Assembly: GCA_963708245.1 (NCBI GenBank)
Contig: OY970201.1
Span: 6,696,001-6,760,000, forward strand
Reading direction: 5' to 3'
Origin: CAVYXK01 sp963708245
GTDB lineage: Bacteria; Pseudomonadota; Alphaproteobacteria; Acetobacterales; Acetobacteraceae
Length of the DNA stretch: 64,000 bases
Part shown: piece after piece, positions 1 to 7,784 of the stretch
How the letters are laid out: every line of letters starts with the position of its first letter
Numbering within the stretch: the first letter of the stretch is position 1
Translations under genes and position numbers: made by a program
Notes under the pieces: generated by a model
What the model saw: the letters and a program-made list of their open reading frames with translations, nothing else
Told to the model about the DNA's origin: nothing
Database searches by the model: none

Positions 1-510
1 GGGGTTCCCGGCATCGTCGTCGCGCTTGCGTTGATCTCATTGACCGTCCGCGCCGTGCATCCGCTTTACCAGACAGCGGTACTGCTGATCGCGGCCTACG
101 CCATCGTCTTTCTGCCTCTGGCGCTGATCAGCGTGCGTGCGGCGCTGATGCAGGCGCAACGGGGGCTGGAGGAGGTGGCTCGTTCGCTCGGGTTGGGCTG
201 GGCGGGGGTGGCGCGGCGGGTGGTGCTGCCGCTGGCCGGTCCGGGGCTGGGGGCGGCCGCGGCCCTTGTGTTCGTCTCCGTCGTGACCGAACTCACTGCT
301 ACGCTGTTACTGGCGCCAATCGGCACGGAGACTCTGGCAACGCAAGTCTGGGCTGACACCTCGACGCTGGCCTTCGCCGCAGCAGCGCCGTACGCCGCGC
401 TGATGGCCATGTTGTCGCTTCTCTCCACTTGGCTGCTGGCCCGGCGGTTCGCCGATTCACACCTCTCCCGCTCTGCGGGAGAGGTCGCCGCGCATCAGCG
501 CGGCGGGTGA
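1..510 (+). CDS. ABC transporter permease, C-terminal part (iron(III)/Fbp type)
   Basis: The reading frame is open from the first base, so the gene begins upstream of the window and only the last 169 codons are seen. The segment carries several hydrophobic helices and the EAA-type cytoplasmic loop (LEEVARSLGLGW around residues 55-66), the site where BPD-family permeases dock onto their ATPase. An ATPase gene follows 12 nt downstream in the same direction, which fits an importer operon. FbpB/SfuB-type iron(III) or thiamine permeases have this layout; the substrate cannot be read from the sequence. The last ~16 residues and the stop are encoded by a palindromic repeat (463-515), so the natural C-terminus may have been replaced. 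Confidence 0.85.
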   Translation, partial: GVPGIVVALALISLTVRAVHPLYQTAVLLIAAYAIVFLPLALISVRAALMQAQRGLEEVARSLGLGWAGVARRVVLPLAGPGLGAAAALVFVSVVTELTATLLLAPIGTETLATQVWADTSTLAFAAAAPYAALMAMLSLLSTWLLARRFADSHLSRSAGEVAAHQRGG

Positions 511-515
511 GGGTG
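463..515. repeat. Palindromic dispersed repeat, copy 1 (in permease 3' end)
   Basis: Two stem-loops lie in a row: CTCTCCCGC/GCGGGAGAG, then CGCGC/GCGCG, followed by GGTGAGGGTG. A longer version of the same design is at 61121-61215 and related single palindromes lie at 25724-25758 and 42427-42470. It supplies the stop codon of the permease. Confidence 0.6.
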
Positions 516-522
516 CCGCAGC

Positions 523-1635
523 ATGGCGACTCTCCGCATTGCGGGACTGGCTAAGGCATTCGGCGGCAATCGAGTTCTGTCGGACGTCAACCTGACGGTC
601 GCATCCGGCGAGCTGATCGCGATCCTCGGCGCTTCTGGCAGCGGCAAGACCACGCTGCTGCGGCTGATCTGCGGATTCGAGCGCGCCGATTCCGGGACGA
701 TCGAGGTCGATGCGAGAGTTGTCTCCGGGCCAGGCTTGCATGTGCCGCCCGAGCAGCGGCAGATCGGCTATGTAGCCCAGGAAGGCGCGCTATTCCCGCA
801 CCTTTCCGTGGCCGACAACATCGTCTTTGGCCTGCCGCGCCGGCTGCGACGGACGCATCAGCGGGTTGGCGAGCTGCTGGAACTGGTCGGACTGCCAGCC
901 TCGTTTTCCGAGCGGCCGCCGCAAGCGCTGTCCGGAGGCGAACAGCAGCGCGTGGGGCTCGCGCGTGCGCTTGCGCCGTCCCCCAAGCTGGTGCTTCTCG
1001 ACGAGCCGTTCTCCGCCCTGGATGCCGCCCTACGCGTCGAGACCCGCGAGGCGGTGGCGGCCGCGCTCGCTGCTGCCGGTGCCACGGCGCTGCTGGTGAC
1101 CCACGATCAGGCCGAGGCCTTGTCGATGGGCCACGAGGTTGCCGTGCTGCGGCAGGGCCGGCTCGTGCAGGTGGCGGACCCGGTGACGCTCTACCGTTAC
1201 CCCGAGGACGCCGACCTTGCCCGTTTCGTCGGCGAGGCGGTGCTGTTGCCGGGCGTCGCGGCGAACGGGCACGCGACGTGCGCGCTGGGGCAGCTTCCGC
1301 TTGCGTCTGCTGTGCACGAGGGACCGGTCGATGTGCTGGTGCGCCCGGAGCAGATCCGGGTCGTTCCCGGATATCATGCGCAAGGGGTGCGTGCGCGGGT
1401 TTGCAGCGTGACTTTCTATGGACATGACGCCAGCGTCAGTCTGTTGCTGTCGGATCTCCGGCCGGCGAGACGAGTCGTTGCCCGCGTTGCCGGACATGCA
1501 AGCCCTCAGCCTGGGACGGAAGTCGCTCTGTCGGTCGAGGGCGACGTCATCGCATTCCCTGCTGAACGCAGCAGGGCGGAGGAGGGGCCTTCGGTCGGTG
1601 TTACCGACCCGCTCGGCACGGTGTCTTCGCTTTAG
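523..1635 (+). CDS. ABC transporter ATP-binding protein (FbpC/PotA-like)
   Basis: This is a 370-residue ATPase that would power the permease just upstream. Walker A GASGSGKTT lies at about residues 36-44, the signature LSGGEQQR and Walker B LVLLDEP follow, and the H-loop is in LLVTHDQ. The region after residue ~240 is a TOBE-like beta-rich regulatory domain (it includes VLVRPEQIRV), as in importers of the iron, spermidine and sulfate group. The length fits that group. The ATG start lies 12 nt after the permease stop. No substrate-binding protein is in view; it may lie upstream of the window. Confidence 0.88.
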   Translation: MATLRIAGLAKAFGGNRVLSDVNLTVASGELIAILGASGSGKTTLLRLICGFERADSGTIEVDARVVSGPGLHVPPEQRQIGYVAQEGALFPHLSVADNIVFGLPRRLRRTHQRVGELLELVGLPASFSERPPQALSGGEQQRVGLARALAPSPKLVLLDEPFSALDAALRVETREAVAAALAAAGATALLVTHDQAEALSMGHEVAVLRQGRLVQVADPVTLYRYPEDADLARFVGEAVLLPGVAANGHATCALGQLPLASAVHEGPVDVLVRPEQIRVVPGYHAQGVRARVCSVTFYGHDASVSLLLSDLRPARRVVARVAGHASPQPGTEVALSVEGDVIAFPAERSRAEEGPSVGVTDPLGTVSSL

Positions 1636-1742
1636 CGTTTGTACAGCCGGCGACCGTCGTGCCGGAGATCACCTCTGAAGCGAGTCGGCGATTCCAGAGG
1701 AAATGAGGGCGTTCGAACCGGTGGCCGCAGATCGGTATCATA

Positions 1743-3194
1743 TCACACCAGCTTCCGCCGCAATGCCTCGTTCACCAGTGCCGGATTGCCCTTCCCCGCC
1801 ATCGCCTTCATTACCTGGCCGACGAAAAAGCCGAGCAGCTTATCTTTGCCTGATCGGTACTCGGCCACCTTGTCGGCATTCGCCGCCAGCACGCGTTCCA
1901 CTGCGGCCTCGATCGCGCCCGCATCGGTCACCTGGCGCAGGCCCTTGGCATCAACGATGGTCGCCGGGTCCTGGCCGGTCTGCACCATCGCCTCGAATAC
2001 ATCCTTAGCGATACGACCATTGATCGTGCCGTCGGCCATCAGGTCGAGCAGCTTTCCAAGATTTGCCGCGCTCGCTGGACTGTTGGTAATCGTTCGGCCG
2101 GTGCGGTTCAGCGCAGCAAAGAGATCGCCCATGACCCAGTTGGCTACCTGCTTCGCGTCGCGCCCAGCCGCCACCGTCTCGTAAAAGTCGGCCGTCGCCT
2201 GCTCGGCTACCAGGACACCGGCATCGTAGCCCGGCAAGCCATACTGCTGCCTGAAGCGCGCTCGCTTGGTGTCCGGCAGCTCCGGCAGCCCAGCCTTCAG
2301 CTCTGCGATCCAGCCCTCATCGAGCACCAGCGGCAGCAGATCGGGATCGGGGAAATACCGGTAGTCGTGCGCATCCTCCTTGCTACGCATGCTCCGCGTC
2401 ACCCCCCGCACAGCGTCGAACAGGCGAGTCTCCTGCTCCACGGTGCCACCCGACTCCCACACTTCGACCTGGCGCTTCGCCTCCGCCTCGATCGCCTGCA
2501 TGACGAAGCGGACCGAGTTGACGTTCTTCACCTCGCAGCGCGTGCGGTACGGTTCGCCATGCTTTCGCACCGACACATTGATGTCGGCGCGCATGGAGCC
2601 CTCCTCCATGTTGCCGTCGCAGGTGCCGAGATAGCGCAGAATGGTCCGCAGCTTGCGCAGATAGGCGCCGGCCTCCTCCGGGCTGCGCAGGTCGGGCTCG
2701 CTGACGATCTCCATCAGCGCCACGCCGGCGCGGTTGAGGTCGATCAGCGACTTCGTCGGATGCTGGTCATGCAGTGATTTCCCCGCATCCTGCTCGAGGT
2801 GCAGGCGGGTGATGCCGATCGGTTTCGTGCTGCCGTCAGAGAGCTCGATCTCGACCGTGCCCTCGCCGACGATCGGGTGCTGGTATTGGCTAATTTGATA
2901 GCCAGCCGGCAGATCGGCGTAGAAGTAATTCTTGCGATCGAAACGGCTGACCACATTGATATGTGCATTCAGGCCAAGCCCGGTGCGCACCGCCTGAGCC
3001 ACGCATTCGCGGTTGATCACCGGCAGCATGCCGGGGAAGGCGGCATCGACGAAGCTGACTTGCGTGTTCGGCTCGGCACCGAAATCGGTGGCAGCGCCCG
3101 AGAACAGCTTCGCCTTGCTGATGACCTGGGCGTGGACTTCCAGGCCGATCACCACTTCCCAGGCGCCTGTCGAGCCGTCGATACTGTATGCCAT
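1743..3194 (-). CDS. gatB: Aspartyl/glutamyl-tRNA amidotransferase subunit B
   Basis: GatB is part of the GatCAB complex, which converts Glu-tRNA(Gln) or Asp-tRNA(Asn) to the amidated form. The protein has 483 residues, the usual length. The N-terminal signature VIGLEVHAQV begins near residue 15. A charged catalytic core follows, then the helical tRNA-binding YqeY-like tail ending with GNPALVNEALRRKL. I chose the ATG at 3194 because the family signature starts right after it; the frame stays open upstream but that extension has no family resemblance. gatC and gatA are not adjacent here. Confidence 0.95.
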   Translation of the reverse strand: MAYSIDGSTGAWEVVIGLEVHAQVISKAKLFSGAATDFGAEPNTQVSFVDAAFPGMLPVINRECVAQAVRTGLGLNAHINVVSRFDRKNYFYADLPAGYQISQYQHPIVGEGTVEIELSDGSTKPIGITRLHLEQDAGKSLHDQHPTKSLIDLNRAGVALMEIVSEPDLRSPEEAGAYLRKLRTILRYLGTCDGNMEEGSMRADINVSVRKHGEPYRTRCEVKNVNSVRFVMQAIEAEAKRQVEVWESGGTVEQETRLFDAVRGVTRSMRSKEDAHDYRYFPDPDLLPLVLDEGWIAELKAGLPELPDTKRARFRQQYGLPGYDAGVLVAEQATADFYETVAAGRDAKQVANWVMGDLFAALNRTGRTITNSPASAANLGKLLDLMADGTINGRIAKDVFEAMVQTGQDPATIVDAKGLRQVTDAGAIEAAVERVLAANADKVAEYRSGKDKLLGFFVGQVMKAMAGKGNPALVNEALRRKLV

Positions 3195-3339
3195 GTCGCC
3201 TTGTCGCCACCGGAGCACGCTATCCCGAAGACCGATTATAGCCGCTTCCCCGGGTTGCGACAGACCCGGGCCTGCAGAATAGAAAAGCGGCGCCCGAAGG
3301 TGCCACTTCCCGAGAGTTCCCGCGCTATGAGGAAGCTGG

Positions 3340-3597
3340 TTAGCTCTTCCGACGCCGCCGCGCCAGGCCGAGGCCAACCAGACCGGCCCCAAGCACCGAT
3401 AGCGTCATCGGCTCGGGTACCAGTGTGTTGACCGTCCCGCCAATCGCGAAGTCGCGCCCGAGGGCGCCGTTGATCGCGCTGATGGCAGGGCTGTCAAGCG
3501 CGACAGTGGTCGACGAGGGGCTGGGGGGCGATACCTCGGCGTGGCGGGGCCAGAGCCGCCACGACAGCACCGTGGCGTCGGTGCTGTCGTCCATCAT
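3340..3597 (-). CDS. PEP-CTERM tail protein, probably truncated
   Basis: The last 26 residues form a textbook PEP-CTERM sorting signal: VPEPMT, a hydrophobic helix rich in Gly, Leu and Ala, then the basic cluster ARRRRKS. Such signals send proteins through the inner membrane for processing by exosortase. The 85-residue frame has no N-terminal signal peptide and no recognisable passenger domain, whereas real members are usually 150-300 residues long with a leader. This looks like the 3' remnant of a longer gene. The frame remains open upstream into the adjacent glutathione transferase gene. No exosortase gene is in the window. Confidence 0.55.
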   Translation of the reverse strand: MMDDSTDATVLSWRLWPRHAEVSPPSPSSTTVALDSPAISAINGALGRDFAIGGTVNTLVPEPMTLSVLGAGLVGLGLARRRRKS

Positions 3598-3640
3598 TCT
3601 GCCCGCTGAGGGGGTGTTACCGGTGTCAGGCGGGGGCCGG

Positions 3641-4525
3641 TCAGCCGGATGATTCGGCGGGCGCCAGCTTGTCCTGCGTCTTCGTCTCGAAATCGCCGGC
3701 GTCGTGGCGCTCGTGCAACTGGGTTGATGGGTCGCCGCTGGTGCGGTTCACCATCCGCCCACGCTGCACCGCCGGCCGTGCACCGATGGCATCGGCCCAG
3801 CGGTTGACATGCTTGTATTCCTGCACCGAAAGGAACTCGGCCGCCCCGTAGAGCCAGCCTTTCACCAGCCCACCATACCAGGGCCAGACGGCCATATCGG
3901 CGATCGTATACACATCGCCCGCCAGGTACTCGTTGTCCGCCAGCCGGTGATCGAGCACATCGAGCTGACGCTTCGCCTCCATGGCATATCGATCAATGGC
4001 ATACTCGATCTTCATCGGCGCATAGGCGTAGAAATGGCCGAATCCGCCACCCAGGTAAGGCGCGCTGCCCATCTGCCAGAACAGCCATGACAGGCATTCG
4101 GCGCGCACGCCGGGCTCGGTTGGCAAAAACGCACCGAACTTCTCGGCGAGGTACAACAGGATCGCGCCGGACTCGAAGACCCGGATGGGCTTCGGACCGC
4201 TGCGGTCCAGCAGCGTCGGTATCTTGGAGTTGGGATTCACCGCGACGAAGCCGCTGCCGAACTGATCGCCCTGGCCGATCCTGATCAGCCAGGCGTCGTA
4301 CTCCGCGCCGCTATGGCCGAGTGCGAGCAACTCCTCCAGCATCATGGTGACCTTCACGCCGTTCGGCGTGCCCTGGGAATAGAGCTGGAGCGGATGGCGG
4401 CCGACCGGCAGTGCCTTCTCATGCGTGGGCCCTGAGATCGGGCGGTTGATGTTTTCGAACCGGCCGCCACTTGGCTTGGTCCAGGTCCAAACCTTCGGTG
4501 GTGTGTACTCGGCTGAGTCGGACAT
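3641..4525 (-). CDS. yghU: Glutathione S-transferase, YghU/YfcG-like
   Basis: A 294-residue protein with an N-terminal extension, a thioredoxin-like domain holding QGTPNGVK around residues 51-58, and a C-terminal all-helical GST domain. The TPNG motif marks the Nu-class (YghU/YfcG) enzymes, which reduce disulfides using bound glutathione instead of acting as classical transferases. The start at 4525 (MSDSAEYTPP) matches the usual N-terminus of the family. The stop lies 43 nt before the first in-frame ATG of the PEP-CTERM fragment. Cytoplasmic; probably thiol redox or oxidative stress defence. Confidence 0.88.
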   Translation of the reverse strand: MSDSAEYTPPKVWTWTKPSGGRFENINRPISGPTHEKALPVGRHPLQLYSQGTPNGVKVTMMLEELLALGHSGAEYDAWLIRIGQGDQFGSGFVAVNPNSKIPTLLDRSGPKPIRVFESGAILLYLAEKFGAFLPTEPGVRAECLSWLFWQMGSAPYLGGGFGHFYAYAPMKIEYAIDRYAMEAKRQLDVLDHRLADNEYLAGDVYTIADMAVWPWYGGLVKGWLYGAAEFLSVQEYKHVNRWADAIGARPAVQRGRMVNRTSGDPSTQLHERHDAGDFETKTQDKLAPAESSG

Positions 4526-4686
4526 GGGCGATGCTCCAGATGTTCGGCGGGAACGTGGCGTTGCTCCTGACTTGGCGCAAGCCAGGATAGGTGGGCATCG
4601 CATAGTCGGATGCCGGCTCTGTCTGTCCTGTCAGTTCAAATGCCGCAGAAAATTCTTATGGAAACTCGCTCCGGGCATCACCTATC

Positions 4687-5244
4687 CTAAGGTAGGCTTC
4701 CTCGGTTGAAACAATTCATAAAAATCGCAACATCATTTCTCACAAGGTCATCTGGCAGAAAGCGTTCCCCGAGGACAGTCTCACGCACGATGCAAGCGAA
4801 TTCTCGCAGATTCCGAAAATACTCGGTGTCGTCTCCTCTGTCAAAACCGCCTAAGTCTTGCGCCTGCAGGATCGTAGAAAGGTCGTTGTGGGCAATGAGC
4901 TTGTTGCGTGCATCCCGTATCTTTCTCTCGAACGTCATCATCCTGTCTCGCAACCCCATGAGCTTTGCTTTTGTTGTCGCATCCCACTGCCCGTGGTCGA
5001 TGATATGGTCAATCGACAGGTTTTTGTGTCCGCCCTGAATCGCAGGGTCATGAAGCTTAGCTAACTGTTGAATCCAGTATTCTTGAAGGATGTAGCTTAA
5101 GCGAGCGAAAAAATGCTCGTAATGAGGCATCTTCAGGTTCTCTACGTCCGGGTTTTCGTCGAACAGATATTTCCGCGTTTGCCATGCTTGGAGCACCCAG
5201 TCGCAGAGATTGCAGAATTGCTCGACAACATCTTTGCTGTGCAT
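4687..5244 (-). CDS. HEPN/AbiU2-like protein, fused in frame to an integrase remnant
   Basis: From the ATG at 5244 this is a 185-residue, mostly helical protein with RNKLIAHND at residues 113-121. That fits the R-x4-6-H active-site motif of HEPN ribonucleases and the pattern seen in AbiU2-like families. The reading frame is also open through the N-terminal half of the upstream integrase gene up to 5766, so a longer chimeric protein is possible. No good Shine-Dalgarno sequence precedes 5244. Base composition is lower in GC than the flanking core genes, which suggests transfer. The HEPN assignment rests on the motif and helical look only. RNA cleavage or abortive infection is an inference. Confidence 0.5.
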   Translation of the reverse strand: MHSKDVVEQFCNLCDWVLQAWQTRKYLFDENPDVENLKMPHYEHFFARLSYILQEYWIQQLAKLHDPAIQGGHKNLSIDHIIDHGQWDATTKAKLMGLRDRMMTFERKIRDARNKLIAHNDLSTILQAQDLGGFDRGDDTEYFRNLREFACIVRETVLGERFLPDDLVRNDVAIFMNCFNRGSLP

Positions 5245-5273
5245 AGGCAGAAGTTGAGCGCAGTCGCTTGGGG

Positions 5274-5706
5274 TCACACCCTGATCCTTTCCACCTCGTC
5301 GAGGCCGAGTTCCTCGCGCCGGCGATCGTAGAGCTGCGTTGTGCGCGTAGACCACCTGGCGGTCACCCAGCCGGTCGAACAGATGGCGCAACGCGGCCAG
5401 CCGCGCTTTGACGGTCGGCGCTGCACGCTCCTGCTGCTGCAACTCGATCCAGGCGGCGACGTGAAGCGGCTGCACGGCCGTGACCGACGGCACGCCTTGT
5501 TCGTCGCACCAGGCCAGAAACTCCGCCACAGCGCGGCCGTAGGCTCGCCGCGTGTGCGGGTTGCGGATGTTGGCCGCGAAGAATTCCAGGAAACGCACAG
5601 AGGCACGCTCGCCGGATGCTGCGATCAACGCTGGCACGGGATGCGCCGCGCGCAAGCGGGCGGTGATCTTGGTCGGACTGGCAATCGCAGGGAGCTGGCC
5701 GGTCAT
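5274..5706 (-). pseudogene. Tyrosine recombinase, catalytic core deleted
   Basis: The N-terminal core-binding (SAM-like) domain is intact in one frame: FLEFFAANIRNPHTRRAYGR, then VTAVQPLHVAAWI and LRHLFDRLGDRQVV. Directly after it, in the next frame, comes the tail LYDRRREELGLDEVERIRV and a stop at 5274-5276. That tail is the usual C-terminus of this group of integrases. The whole R-H-R-Y catalytic domain (about 170 residues) is missing and the two ends are joined out of frame, so the enzyme cannot recombine DNA. The start ATG (5704-5706) overlaps the stop of the small gene upstream in an ATGA arrangement. Confidence 0.8.
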
Positions 5707-5957
5707 TGACGTGGCCTCACGATGCTGCCTGGCGGAACGCCCGCGAGTTTGTGAACGCGCTGACACTCGGCGGCGAGCGCGTCACGATACGGGCCGGTCG
5801 GACCGCACACCACCTGCCGCTGTTGGCGGTTGCGGGCATGGCGGGCGGCCGACTGCCAGGGCTGATCGTCGGTCATCGGGCCTTCCACCGAGAGGATGCG
5901 CAGATGATTGTCGGCGACGATCAGGTAGAACGGCTCGATGGGAGGGGCCTCGGGCAT
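5703..5957 (-). CDS. Small conserved protein coupled to the integrase
   Basis: An 84-residue soluble protein starting MPEAPPIEPFYLIVADNHLR and ending GVPPGSIVRPR. I do not recognise a named family. The stop codon overlaps the integrase start (TGA/ATG sharing TG), which implies translational coupling. Similar short reading frames before integrases of this kind are familiar to me from alphaproteobacterial plasmids, but I cannot verify that here. A perfect inverted repeat (5982-6005) lies just upstream and may be its operator. Confidence 0.6.
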   Translation of the reverse strand: MPEAPPIEPFYLIVADNHLRILSVEGPMTDDQPWQSAARHARNRQQRQVVCGPTGPYRDALAAECQRVHKLAGVPPGSIVRPRQ

Positions 5958-5981
5958 GAGGCATGCTACCCCGTTTCCTAA

Positions 5982-6005
5982 ATATGATAAAGGACATTAT
6001 CATAT
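5982..6005. promoter_or_regulatory. Perfect inverted repeat upstream of the small protein/integrase pair
   Basis: Arms ATATGATAA and TTATCATAT (9 bp, no mismatch) are separated by 6 nt in an AT-rich patch. It sits 25 nt before the ATG at 5957 on the minus strand and about 125 nt before the plus-strand nuclease locus, so it could control either. TATGAT-like text inside it resembles a -10 box, which fits an operator overlapping a promoter. Confidence 0.45.
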
Positions 6006-6130
6006 ATACCTCGGCCGAGCCAGACGGTCGGCCTGCCGCATCCTCGATCGGGTCTGAACCGCAGTAGCTTCAAACTGCTATACCTGCACCTGCCTGGCTC
6101 CCTGAGCCCAAAGTGCCGAAGGACGCACGC

Positions 6131-7099
6131 ATGACTCGCAGACTAGGAACCTGTTATATCTCAGCGCCAGCGGGCACCGACCTCGACAATATTAGAAGCG
6201 TACTCTCAAAGCGCGGCATACGTGTCCTTGTCCCTGAGGATTCGGCTTCTTACACGGAAGTCGTTAGCGACGTCCCGCGTCTCATGTCTCAGGCCGATCT
6301 GGTAATCGGCATCCTCACGCGCGAGCGCAGATCGCAATGGGTTCTCTTCGAGCTTGGGCAAGCGGTCGCACTGGGCAAGCAAATTGTGGTCTTCGCACCT
6401 CCGAAGAGCGACATATTACCGACCAACTTGCAGCGCTTTCTGACCTTGCGAATCAACCTTTCAAATCGGGAGGCAATCGCGTTTGCGCTTGACCAAGTTC
6501 TCGCTGCGCCCGAGCGCGTCTCAGACGATGGCAAGCGGCGCACGGAAGGCGGCCGATATCTGCGAAAGAAGGAGGTCCGATATCTGCGAAAGAAGGAGGA
6601 AGGCAGGGGGCTCGGCCCTCAGGTTGACGAGCTGCTGCCTAAACTCCGCGAGGCAGTCGCAGAACGACAGGGACGCAGGTTTGAAGAGCTGGTCGCATGT
6701 GCCATCCGCTCTTCCGGTGTTGAGGTGGTCGCAGAAGCACCGATCGACGATCGTCGCTTTGATCTCGCTATCTGGTCAGATACCCTCCAGCCACTCGTTG
6801 GCAATCCTCTGCCGATCGAATTGAAGCTGCGGTTGGAGAATCCAAGTGAGCTTCGGGCAGCGCTACAACAATGTCTTCGTTCTGCTCACGCCGCAGGCTC
6901 TACATGGAGCCTGCTAATTTACGGAGAGGGGCTCAGCAGTAAAGATAAAGTCTGGTCAACGACCGCACCAACAGTCCTCGCGATCTCAATAGATGAACTC
7001 ATCCGGGAGATGCGAGTGACGCCCTTCGTCGATATCATTCGTAGATTAAGGAACTTGCGCGTGCACAGCGGGATCGCAGCTGATGCCGACACTCGATAA
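6131..7099 (+). CDS. TIR/SLOG-like domain fused to a PD-(D/E)XK nuclease
   Basis: A 322-residue two-domain protein. Residues ~5-125 form an alpha/beta Rossmann-like sensor: CYISAPAGTDLDNI, the strand DLVIGILT, and SQWVLFELGQA with E74 in the place where TIR-like enzymes keep their catalytic glutamate. Residues ~140-157 are a charged linker built from a tandem 8-residue repeat. Residues ~178-300 look like a restriction-type nuclease: FEELV, D211 in RFDLAIW and IELKL (E230, K232), the PD-(D/E)XK pattern. I chose the ATG at 6131 because AAGGA precedes it by 7 nt; an upstream GTG at 6113 is weaker. It overlaps the next gene by 17 nt. Role in phage defence is an inference. Confidence 0.65.
   Translation: MTRRLGTCYISAPAGTDLDNIRSVLSKRGIRVLVPEDSASYTEVVSDVPRLMSQADLVIGILTRERRSQWVLFELGQAVALGKQIVVFAPPKSDILPTNLQRFLTLRINLSNREAIAFALDQVLAAPERVSDDGKRRTEGGRYLRKKEVRYLRKKEEGRGLGPQVDELLPKLREAVAERQGRRFEELVACAIRSSGVEVVAEAPIDDRRFDLAIWSDTLQPLVGNPLPIELKLRLENPSELRAALQQCLRSAHAAGSTWSLLIYGEGLSSKDKVWSTTAPTVLAISIDELIREMRVTPFVDIIRRLRNLRVHSGIAADADTR
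6553..6600 (+). repeat. Tandem 24-bp repeat in the linker of the TIR-like nuclease
   Basis: Two adjacent 24-bp units are identical except for the last base. They encode RYLRKKEV and RYLRKKEE. The duplication keeps frame and adds positive and negative charge to the inter-domain linker. Confidence 0.9.
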
Positions 7100-7616
7100 C
7101 GCGAAAATGCAAGCATACATCAAGGCAGGCACAAATGCCGCCACGATGACAGAGAAGGGCAAGGCGCTTGAGAACCTGATCTGCTACGTCTTCGGCCGCG
7201 TTCCGGGCATCACTATTACCCATCGTAACGCGATGAATGTGTTCAGCACCGAAGAAATCGATGTCGCGCTGTGGAACGATAAGCATTCCACGGGTTTCGG
7301 TTTCCTGCCTGATCTGATCCTTGTTGAGTGCAAAAATTGGTCCACCAATGTCGGAAGCGAAGAGGTCAGTTGGTTCGACTCAAAGCTCCGGGGCCGGGGC
7401 CTCGATTTCGGCATTTTGCTCGCCACTAAAGGTATAACTGGCAATGCCGACGATCTAACGCGCGCGCATTCCGTTGTCGCCGCAGCCCTACGGGAGAAGC
7501 GCAGGCTTGTCGTCATAACGACGGCCGAGGTGGTGCGCTTAGCGAACACCGACGCACTGGCGCATCTAGTGAAGCGGAAGCTGTGCGAGATGGTAGTAAG
7601 GGGCTCGATCTGCTGA
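7083..7616 (+). CDS. PD-(D/E)XK restriction endonuclease-like protein
   Basis: A 177-residue single-domain protein overlapping the preceding gene by 17 nt, so the two are almost certainly one transcription unit. The nuclease pattern is E30 in KALENLICYVFG, D60 in EEIDVALWN and E82-x-K84 in LILVECKNW, followed by the helix VSWFDSKLRGRG and the strand DFGILLATKG. This is the layout of Mrr-like or Holliday-junction-resolvase-like nucleases. There is no DNA-binding or methyltransferase partner nearby, so specificity may come from the TIR-like partner. Function beyond nuclease fold is inferred. Confidence 0.65.
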   Translation: MPTLDNAKMQAYIKAGTNAATMTEKGKALENLICYVFGRVPGITITHRNAMNVFSTEEIDVALWNDKHSTGFGFLPDLILVECKNWSTNVGSEEVSWFDSKLRGRGLDFGILLATKGITGNADDLTRAHSVVAAALREKRRLVVITTAEVVRLANTDALAHLVKRKLCEMVVRGSIC

Positions 7617-7784
7617 CGAGACCAGGCAGATGGGGGCGATAAACCGGATTATCACGTGCTAATTGGGTGGTATTCGAGGGAGGGCCGCCGCAACCGTTGG
7701 CCTTTGATCAATCGTCCGATGATACTGACGCCCATTTGCACCGCTGCAAGTGCGGGCAGGCTTTCAGCCAGTGTCCGTGGCACG

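Noticed and set aside
1690..1742. tRNA-like GTTCGAACC text
   Set aside because: The T-loop-like string lacks matching acceptor, D and anticodon arms.
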